From SIG469 sp964541215 (GTDB lineage Bacteria; Bacillota; Clostridia; Oscillospirales; Oscillospiraceae), in the NCBI GenBank assembly GCA_964541215.1, contig CAZIPP010000042.1:1-12927 (forward strand): a DNA stretch of 12,927 nucleotides, read 5' to 3'. This document shows positions 1 to 5,371 of this stretch, piece by piece; the stretch's first letter is position 1; the number at the start of each line of letters is the position of its first letter. Below the pieces are notes generated by a model. The model saw nothing but the letters and a program-made list of their open reading frames with translations, made no database searches and was not told where the DNA came from. The position numbers and the translations under genes were made by a program.

Positions 1-1
1 G

Positions 2-55
2 CAGCAAACTGAAAAACCGTGTCAAAATAGTCCAAAGGACTATTTTGACACGCTG
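2..55 (-). repeat. Terminal palindromic repeat, left copy
   Basis: This 54-nt element matches the reverse complement of 12874-12927 at 52 of 54 positions. Its core is a perfect 16-bp inverted repeat (18-33 with 37-52) around a 3-nt AAA loop. Read on the minus strand, the direction in which the upstream operon is transcribed, the stem is followed by GTTTTTC, so it could also act as a weak intrinsic terminator. No transposase or target-site duplication is visible. It is probably one member of a dispersed REP-like family. Confidence 0.85.
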
Positions 56-56
56 G

Positions 57-88
57 CACAGTGACCGACCTCCGAGTCGGTCACTGTG
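57..88. repeat. 13-bp perfect inverted repeat (hairpin)
   Basis: CACAGTGACCGAC (57-69) pairs perfectly with 76-88 around a 6-nt loop. It lies between the terminal repeat and the terminator of the leftward operon. No clear T-run follows on the minus strand; on the plus strand a short TGCTTTT follows. It may be a second transcript-end or RNA-stabilising hairpin, but the function is unknown. Confidence 0.6.
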
Positions 89-99
89 TGCTTTTGCAG

Positions 100-132
100 A
101 AAAATGGGGCGACACATCGGTCGCCCCAAAAA
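100..132 (-). terminator. Intrinsic terminator of the leftward operon
   Basis: On the minus strand the stem GGGGCGAC/GTCGCCCC (plus positions 106-113 and 120-127, 6-nt loop) is followed by ATTTTTC and preceded by an A/T-rich arm. It starts 13 nt past the stop codon of the secreted heptad protein gene. The A-run at 128-132 pairs conceptually with the T-run, so it may work in both directions. This is a classical Rho-independent terminator by structure. Confidence 0.85.
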
Positions 133-145
133 GTTTATTTGATCA

Positions 146-1870
146 TTAAAGTCCAAACAGAGCCAGAAGCTTCTGCCAGAAGGTCATGGGCTGAGCATCC
201 TCGGCGGTCGCGGGAGCATCTTCCATAACAACAGCATCGGTTCTCATAACAAATTGGACGGACTCAACATCGGTGTTCTCGGAAGAAGTGAAGGAGCAGA
301 CTTCGCCGGACTGGGGGAGCAGATCAGAGGTCACATCGCTGATGCTGTTTTCGATAGTCTTATCCAGACCGTCGGTGGATTCGCGCATCATGGCAATGCC
401 TTCCTTGTATTCAGCTGCGCCGCCGGACAGCTGCCTGGCGCCGTCGGACAACTGCTTTGCACCGTCAGCCAGCTGTGCCGCACCATCGGACAACTGGGCT
501 GCGCCGCCGGTAAGCTCATCAATGCCGTCAGAAAGCTGAGCGGTACCATCTGCAAAGGTCGAAACACCGGCGCTGTACTGGCTCATACCGCCTGACAGCT
601 GTGCTGCTCCGGCGGCAGCCTCGCTGACACCGTCTGTATAGGCTTTGATACCGTTGTAGAACTGGATAACTCCGTCCAGCTGAGCCTGCACCTGATCTAT
701 CTGCTCACTCATGGTGGGCATTGCTGTTTTGAAAGTGCTGAGGATGCCGGTATAGTTATCGGGAGTGAGGGAGAATTCCACGTTGTATGCGGCAGCGTAT
801 TCGGAAAGCTCTGCGTTTACGGCGGCAAAGGTGGATTCCACCATGGTCCATGCGCCGTCTGCCAGAGCAGATCCGTTTTGACCAAGGAGGTCAAGCCCCT
901 GACTGAGTTGGCTCATGCCGTCGGATATATCTGCAGCGCTGTCAGCCAACTGCTTGGCGCCGCCGTTGACCTGCTTGATGCCTTCTGCCAATTCATCGGC
1001 ACCGCCTGCCAGCTGATCGACACCTGAGGAGAATTCGGCAGCGCCGTCAGAATACTCGGCAGCGCCCTGAGCGTAAGCCGCAAGACCCTGAGATAACTGA
1101 CCTGCACCGTCGTCCAGCTGAGCGATACCGTCGCTTAACTGAGCGAACTGGGAGGAGAATTCCTCGGTCACAGCAGAGAGGTCAAAGCCCTCGAGATATG
1201 AACCCATGTCCATTTTAACGCCTGCGATGGTGATGGAAGCCATTTCAAAGTCCACAACATCCGCGGTGACGATAAATTCGCCTTCGGAGCCAGCCATACC
1301 TACAAAGTTTATGAGCTTGTCGTTACCGGAAGCTGCCGCAGTGCCGGAGGGGGCTTCGATATGGGAGCAGATGGCGGTATCGAGAGTGACAGTTATCTGG
1401 AGAGTGTAATCCTCAAAGAAGGTACCGGAAGCGTTTTCGTTCCTGGAGGTAAGTATTTTAAGCTCCATGGCGCCGGTTTTGCCTGCCGGGTCTTCGGTCT
1501 TTTCTCCATCGAACCAATATTCGATAGAGATGTTCCATGGAAGCTCTGCATCGTCCATGTTGCCCTGATACCAGAACATACCCTTTTCGGCTTCAACGCT
1601 GATGGTGCCGCTGGAATAGTTTATCTCATTGCCGTTGGTCAGGTTCACCACAGAGGAGTACTGACCGTGGTCTGTAATAACGGTGTCGTCATCAAGCTCA
1701 AAGGAGTTGACTACATAAACGCCGCTGACGCTGCCATCGGCGCCAAGAGACGCGTAGACCACTTCTTCCTTTGCCAAAGGCTCGGTCACAGAGGCGGATG
1801 CGGAGAAGGTACACAGCAGCAGAGCGAATATAAGAGCGGCTGCGGCTGCTTTTTTGCTTTTATGTTTCAT
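146..1870 (-). CDS. Secreted XXXLXXG heptad-repeat protein
   Basis: The 574-residue product starts with a signal peptide: the basic stretch KHKSKK, a hydrophobic core to about residue 20 and a likely signal peptidase cleavage near ASASA (about 23-27). Residues 28-235 look like a beta-rich globular domain. Two blocks of XXXLXXG heptads follow. Gly recurs every 7 residues at 248-304 and again at 318 and 325, then 13 times without a break at 407-491. They are separated by about 80 non-repeat residues. A Ser-rich tail ends in an amphipathic WQKLLALFGL. Such heptads are known from the YhgE/Pip and related surface proteins of Gram-positive bacteria, but the multiple C-terminal membrane helices of YhgE are absent. 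It lies just downstream of an MMPL transporter gene in the same orientation, which suggests an extracytoplasmic partner or adaptor (inference). The start is fixed by the signal peptide and by an in-frame TAA three codons upstream. Substrate and role are unknown. Confidence 0.85.
   Translation of the reverse strand: MKHKSKKAAAAALIFALLLCTFSASASVTEPLAKEEVVYASLGADGSVSGVYVVNSFELDDDTVITDHGQYSSVVNLTNGNEINYSSGTISVEAEKGMFWYQGNMDDAELPWNISIEYWFDGEKTEDPAGKTGAMELKILTSRNENASGTFFEDYTLQITVTLDTAICSHIEAPSGTAAASGNDKLINFVGMAGSEGEFIVTADVVDFEMASITIAGVKMDMGSYLEGFDLSAVTEEFSSQFAQLSDGIAQLDDGAGQLSQGLAAYAQGAAEYSDGAAEFSSGVDQLAGGADELAEGIKQVNGGAKQLADSAADISDGMSQLSQGLDLLGQNGSALADGAWTMVESTFAAVNAELSEYAAAYNVEFSLTPDNYTGILSTFKTAMPTMSEQIDQVQAQLDGVIQFYNGIKAYTDGVSEAAAGAAQLSGGMSQYSAGVSTFADGTAQLSDGIDELTGGAAQLSDGAAQLADGAKQLSDGARQLSGGAAEYKEGIAMMRESTDGLDKTIENSISDVTSDLLPQSGEVCSFTSSENTDVESVQFVMRTDAVVMEDAPATAEDAQPMTFWQKLLALFGL
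398..670 (-). repeat. Heptad block 2 (21-nt coding periodicity)
   Basis: This stretch encodes residues 401-491 of the secreted protein. Thirteen glycines are spaced exactly 7 residues apart (407, 414 and so on to 491), mostly in the form QLSDGAA. The DNA therefore has a 21-nt periodicity, though codons differ between units, so it looks like an old protein repeat rather than a recent tandem expansion. Confidence 0.85.
896..1147 (-). repeat. Heptad block 1 (21-nt coding periodicity)
   Basis: This stretch encodes residues 242-325. Glycines fall at 248, 255, 262, 269, 276, 283, 290, 297 and 304; 311 is Ser, and Gly returns at 318 and 325. The register differs from block 2 (82 residues from Gly325 to Gly407, not a multiple of 7). 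Confidence 0.85.
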
Positions 1871-1881
1871 TGATGGTTATT

Positions 1882-1910
1882 GCTTTCGCGAAGCGAAAGC
1901 CTCCTTTCTT
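1882..1910 (-). promoter_or_regulatory. Shine-Dalgarno followed by hairpin spacer
   Basis: On the minus strand a strong AAGAAAGGAGG (1910-1900) lies 29 nt from the ATG at 1870, too far for normal initiation. The gap contains a perfect 8-bp hairpin GCTTTCGC-TTC-GCGAAAGC (1900-1882), leaving 11 nt (AATAACCATCA) before the ATG. If folded, the stem would bring the SD to about a normal distance, although its last G is shared with the stem. No other start codon or SD fits. Confidence 0.6.
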
Positions 1911-1988
1911 ACGGGATAACGGCTGGGTTTGCCGGGCAAAATCGTTGCGCTTTTTGTGACAAAAACCACAAAATGGTGGTAGAAAGAT

Positions 1989-4070
1989 TTATTGTTCAAC
2001 CTTGCTTTCTTTGTTCTCATATAAGAAGCTGCATTTTAAAGAGGTCTTGCCAACAACCTTGTCGAAAATGTAAAGGAGTCCCGGCAGCAGGATAAGAGCA
2101 AGAGCGGCAGACATAATGGTGCCTCGGCAGAGGACGCTGCCAAAGCTCTTGATGATTCCGTTGGTGGAAGAAGCGCCAAGGGCATAGCCTGCAGCGGCAA
2201 GGATGATGGCGGGAGCAAGGATGGAAGGCGCTGCCAGCTCCGAGGACTTCATAAGCGCCGGACCTTTCAGCATGGTTTTACGGAAGTCCATAAAATACTC
2301 GGTAAAGAGGATCGCGTAATCTATGGTGGCGCCCAACTGGACGGTATTTACCACAAGATAGGCGAGGTATGGCAGCTTGGTGTCGGAGAAATAGACAAGA
2401 CCAAGGTTGATCCATATGGCTGACTGGATGGTCAGCAGCAGGATAAAGGGGAGAGACAGGGATTTGAAAGTGAAGAAGATAATAAGTCCGACGGATATGA
2501 GAGCCAGTGCGCTTACAAGAGCGTTGTCGCGAATGACAGTGGTTCGCATATCGTAGTTGTTTACGTTGGTGCCGCAGAGATGATAATCAGCGCCATAGTA
2601 TTCGGCGGACAGTTCACGCACCTTTTCCACAAGGGCAAAGGCTTCATCACCTTCGTCGCTGACAGCGGCGGTGATTATGATGCGGCTGTACATGTCGCTG
2701 AGCAGTTGGGAGGATTCGGATTCGTCAAGGAAATCCGCCGGGATCGCGTTGCCCACGGTCTGAGAATAGGAACTGACAGAGGTGATCTTGTCCAGCTTCT
2801 GGATGTCTGAGCAAAGAGCAGACTCGCTGCTGAAGTCTCCTCTGGGGACCATCAGTACCATAAAGGCGTTGCGCCCGAAAACGGAGTTTATCAGTTCGGT
2901 GTCTTCGCCTAGCTGAGAACCTTCGTTCATTCCTTCGGTGCCGTAAGTGAAGTCCAGATTGCTCTGGGCAAGATAAGCGGGGATAAGAAGAACGATAACA
3001 AGTATCAGAGCGGGTATTTTCAGCTTTGATGTAAAGCTTCCAAACTTTTTAAAGGAAGGCAGCAAAGAGCGGTGAGCGGTTTTGTCCAGCACTTTCAGCA
3101 GGGACATGGTGATAGCGGGAAGCAGCACCATGGCGGTAACAACGCTGATAAAGATGCCCTTTGCCAGAACGATGCCAAGGTCGGGACCTATCTTGAAATC
3201 CATGAACACCAGCACGATAAAGCCGGCAAAGGTGGTGGCAGCGCTGGCGATAACTGTGGATGCCATTTTCTGCACAGCGTTTATCATGGCTGTTTCCGCG
3301 TCCTGACCGTCCTGACGGTTGCGGTTGAAGGTGCTCAACAGGAAGATAACATAGTCCATTGAAACTGCCAGCTGCAAAACAGGACCTATACTCTGGGTCA
3401 AAAAGCTGATCTCGCCAAGGAGCTTGTTGGTACCGTAGTTCAAAACGATGGATACTATTATGACGATAATGAACAGCAGCGGTTCCAGCCACGAATTGGT
3501 GGTTATAAGCAGGATTATCAGAATGATGGGAGCCAGCAGGAGTATAGCCTTGCCGACCTCGGTAACAACTGTCGTTTGAGCGGCAGCGCTGTCTGCAATA
3601 TCGCCGCTGATGGCAGCTCCGTCGCCAACAACAGCACGAACAGCGTTTACAGCATCCACCTGCTTGACATTGTTGCTGATCGTGACCTGATACAGCGCGC
3701 CGCCATCTTTGTAGAAGCCTTCAACAGTTGCGGTATCCGCTATTTCAAGGGGCTGACGGATATCAATGGAATCGTCCAGCCACATTACGCCGATGACTCC
3801 GGGGGTGTCCAGCAGAGCCTGTTTGTATTCCAGAGCCTCCGGTATGGTGACATTTGGTATGTAGACTCTCAGGTTGGGGGTGGCGGCGTCGAACTGGTCG
3901 TACATGGTGTTCAGCGCCACGGTGGATTCGGCGCTGTCCGGCAGGTAGTCTGCCAGTTTATAGTTTACCTCCACTGTAAGCGAAAGTAAGCCGCAAATGA
4001 CCGTCAGCACTGTAAAAACAGCAATGACGGCCTTCCGGTGGGAAATTATCAAGCTGGTAAATTTTCGCAT
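1989..4070 (-). CDS. MMPL/RND-superfamily 12-TM transporter
   Basis: The 693-residue membrane protein has the duplicated MMPL layout. TM1 is at about 13-32, then an extracytoplasmic domain (about 35-170), then TM2-TM6 (about 173-325). After a cytoplasmic linker, TM7 (about 353-369) is followed by a second extracytoplasmic domain (about 372-517) and TM8-TM12 (about 518-668). The proton-relay Asp-Tyr pairs of the family are present in TM4 (D239-Y240 in SMDY) and TM10 (D584-Y585 in TIDY). MMPL proteins export lipids, siderophores or hydrophobic compounds using the proton gradient; the substrate here cannot be told from sequence. The start has a GAGGAA ribosome site 9 nt upstream and lies 37 nt after the dehydratase beta-subunit stop. 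The 118-nt gap to the downstream secreted heptad gene has no convincing promoter, so co-transcription is likely. Confidence 0.93.
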   Translation of the reverse strand: MRKFTSLIISHRKAVIAVFTVLTVICGLLSLTVEVNYKLADYLPDSAESTVALNTMYDQFDAATPNLRVYIPNVTIPEALEYKQALLDTPGVIGVMWLDDSIDIRQPLEIADTATVEGFYKDGGALYQVTISNNVKQVDAVNAVRAVVGDGAAISGDIADSAAAQTTVVTEVGKAILLLAPIILIILLITTNSWLEPLLFIIVIIVSIVLNYGTNKLLGEISFLTQSIGPVLQLAVSMDYVIFLLSTFNRNRQDGQDAETAMINAVQKMASTVIASAATTFAGFIVLVFMDFKIGPDLGIVLAKGIFISVVTAMVLLPAITMSLLKVLDKTAHRSLLPSFKKFGSFTSKLKIPALILVIVLLIPAYLAQSNLDFTYGTEGMNEGSQLGEDTELINSVFGRNAFMVLMVPRGDFSSESALCSDIQKLDKITSVSSYSQTVGNAIPADFLDESESSQLLSDMYSRIIITAAVSDEGDEAFALVEKVRELSAEYYGADYHLCGTNVNNYDMRTTVIRDNALVSALALISVGLIIFFTFKSLSLPFILLLTIQSAIWINLGLVYFSDTKLPYLAYLVVNTVQLGATIDYAILFTEYFMDFRKTMLKGPALMKSSELAAPSILAPAIILAAAGYALGASSTNGIIKSFGSVLCRGTIMSAALALILLPGLLYIFDKVVGKTSLKCSFLYENKESKVEQ

Positions 4071-4090
4071 TTAATGATGTTCCTCACATA

Positions 4091-4120
4091 AATTATATTG
4101 ACACGAATTATATTAACACG
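4091..4120. repeat. 15-bp tandem duplication
   Basis: AATTATATTGACACG (4091-4105) and AATTATATTAACACG (4106-4120) are head-to-tail copies with one mismatch. They cover the last codons and stop of the dehydratase beta gene and the start of the gap before the MMPL gene. Read on the minus strand, each copy carries a TATAAT and an in-frame TAA, so the duplication repeats the end of the gene. No matching -35 hexamer is found at proper spacing. Confidence 0.8.
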
Positions 4121-4641
4121 TTTTCAAAAACGCTTCCGCCGTTGCGGTCAATCCCAACAAAAAGGGGCATATCTTTTATGGTGAAGCGTTTAACTGATTC
4201 GCAGCCGAGATCCGCGAAAGCGATCTCCTGAGCATCGGTGATGCACTGAGCCAGCAGCGCGCCTGCACCGCCTACGGCACAAAGGTACAGGGCTCTGTTT
4301 CGCTTTATGGCTTCATGGACGGTATCATCTCTGTCTCCCTTGCCGATGATGGCGGCAAGACCCAGATCCAGAAGCCGCGGAGTGTAGGGGTCCATGCGGG
4401 AAGAAGTGGTAGGTCCGCAGGAACCCACAGGATGACCGTTTCTGGCGGGAGTGGGACCGGCATAAAAAATAACAGAACCTTCGATGGGGAAGGGCAGCGG
4501 TTCGCCGTTATCCAACAGCGCCATAAAACGCTTGTGAGCGGCGTCACGGGCGGTGTAAACCGTACCGCTGAGAAGTATGCGGTCGCCGGCTTTGAGGTCG
4601 GCAGAAGGCAGGTCGCAGGTATTGAGCCTTATTTCGGACAT
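4108..4641 (-). CDS. Class I fumarase / tartrate dehydratase beta subunit
   Basis: The 177-residue protein has the normal length and motifs of the beta chain (C-terminal half) of Fe-S hydro-lyases: TARDAAHKR at 30-38, GPTP at 62-65, GSCGPTTSSRMD at 73-84 and IIGKGD at 98-103. In this family beta pairs with an alpha chain that carries the [4Fe-4S] cluster. The pair interconverts fumarate and malate, or dehydrates tartrate or a related hydroxy acid. The alpha gene normally sits immediately upstream, but here that place is taken by a DivIVA-like gene, and no alpha chain is found anywhere in the window. The start has GCGAGGT about 5 nt upstream and is 11 nt after the preceding stop, so the two genes are co-transcribed. 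Fumarase is the likeliest activity, but substrate cannot be settled from the beta chain alone. Confidence 0.9.
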   Translation of the reverse strand: MSEIRLNTCDLPSADLKAGDRILLSGTVYTARDAAHKRFMALLDNGEPLPFPIEGSVIFYAGPTPARNGHPVGSCGPTTSSRMDPYTPRLLDLGLAAIIGKGDRDDTVHEAIKRNRALYLCAVGGAGALLAQCITDAQEIAFADLGCESVKRFTIKDMPLFVGIDRNGGSVFENVLI

Positions 4642-4652
4642 GGGTACCTCGC

Positions 4653-5192
4653 TTATCTGGGATAATATATCTTGATGGAAGCCAGCAGTTCTTTGCCTTC
4701 GGGAGATTCAACGATGATCTCGGGAGCGTCCTCGGCAGGGGAACCATCACCGGTCTCCTGTTCCGGTTCGGGCTTGCGAATGGATTCAAGCAGATTCTTA
4801 ACAGAGGCTTTGGGAGCCTTGATAACGGGAACGCTGACAGCGGCAGATACCGGTTCAGCTTCCGGAGCTTCGGGGATCTCTTCCGGTTCCGGCTCGACCT
4901 CAGGCTCCTGAGACTGAAGTGTCAGCTCTTCAAGCATGACGGCGAGCTCGTCTTTTTCTTTGGTAACAGCTTCCAGAGAAGCTCTTGCGGTTTTCAGCCG
5001 CTGCTCCATTTCCAGAAGCATTCCGCTCAGCTCATCGTTTTTGGATCGGAGACCGTCGTTATCCTCCTGCAAAAGCTTTATCTGCTGATTATATTCGGCG
5101 GAAGAGGACTCTATGTAAGCGGCAACGTCCTTACGCTTAAAGCCGCCGAAAGCTGAGGTTCGAAATTTGTGGTGGATCACATTATTATCCAT
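4653..5192 (-). CDS. DivIVA-like coiled-coil protein
   Basis: The 179-residue cytoplasmic protein begins with a short DivIVA-type head: an FGGFKRKDV motif at 15-23 followed by AAYIES. In this family the head binds membrane and tends to recruit partners to division sites or poles. A coiled coil follows at about 30-94 (QQIKLLQEDNDGLRSKNDEL and on). Residues 95-165 are acidic and Pro/Glu-rich and probably disordered, interrupted by a short helix near KNLLESIRK (132-140). The C-terminus is KELLASIKIYYPR. It is the first gene of the leftward operon, with a TGGAGGT site 7 nt before the ATG and a promoter at 5241-5269. It is shorter than, and different in tail from, canonical DivIVA/GpsB, so the exact role (septum placement, scaffold) is unassigned. 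Confidence 0.75.
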   Translation of the reverse strand: MDNNVIHHKFRTSAFGGFKRKDVAAYIESSSAEYNQQIKLLQEDNDGLRSKNDELSGMLLEMEQRLKTARASLEAVTKEKDELAVMLEELTLQSQEPEVEPEPEEIPEAPEAEPVSAAVSVPVIKAPKASVKNLLESIRKPEPEQETGDGSPAEDAPEIIVESPEGKELLASIKIYYPR

Positions 5193-5240
5193 AACAGGAC
5201 CTCCAAATTTTACTAATATCCTAATTCTATATTGTAAAAT

Positions 5241-5269
5241 AGTATATCATAGTTGATGCGACAAAACAA
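5241..5269 (-). promoter_or_regulatory. Promoter of the leftward operon
   Basis: On the minus strand TTGTTT (5269-5264) and TATACT (5246-5241) are separated by 17 nt, with an extended -10 TGA directly upstream. Transcription should start around 5234, giving a leader of about 40 nt before the DivIVA-like gene. It faces away from the pyr promoter in the same intergenic region. Confidence 0.65.
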
Positions 5270-5313
5270 TAAAGGTTTCGCTAAATCTTTTGCTTAAAAC
5301 AGGTTTTCGGCTA

Positions 5314-5342
5314 TTGACATAAACAGCATGAAATGGTAAAAT
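5314..5342 (+). promoter_or_regulatory. Promoter of the pyr operon
   Basis: A consensus TTGACA (5314-5319) is followed after exactly 17 nt by TAAAAT (5337-5342) with an extended TGG in front. The predicted start near 5349 gives a leader of about 23 nt to the pyrC GTG. The leader is too short for a PyrR-binding loop, antiterminator or leader peptide, so any pyrimidine control should act at initiation or through a DNA-binding protein (inference). Confidence 0.8.
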
Positions 5343-5354
5343 AGCGTGAAGTTC

Positions 5355-5364
5355 AAAAAAGGAG
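5355..5364 (+). promoter_or_regulatory. Ribosome binding site deciding the pyrC start
   Basis: AAAAAAGGAG ends only 1 nt before the ATG at 5366 but 7 nt before the in-frame GTG at 5372. The spacing favours the GTG as the true start. The upstream ATG would add only Met-His. Confidence 0.7.
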
Positions 5365-5371
5365 TATGCAC

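Noticed and set aside
398..1147. Heptad stretch as a recent DNA tandem repeat or CRISPR-like array
   Set aside because: The periodicity is 21 nt with codon-level divergence and an unbroken reading frame, so it is a protein coiled-coil repeat.
1961..1980. Small stem with T-run after the MMPL gene (ACCAC-6-GTGGT then TTTT on the minus strand)
   Set aside because: The stem is only 5 bp and A/T-rich around it. It is too weak to call a terminator and would separate two genes that appear functionally linked.
4092..4112. Two TATAAT hexamers on the minus strand before the MMPL gene
   Set aside because: They arise from the 15-bp duplication, and no -35 hexamer lies at 16-18 nt from either, so an internal promoter is not supported.
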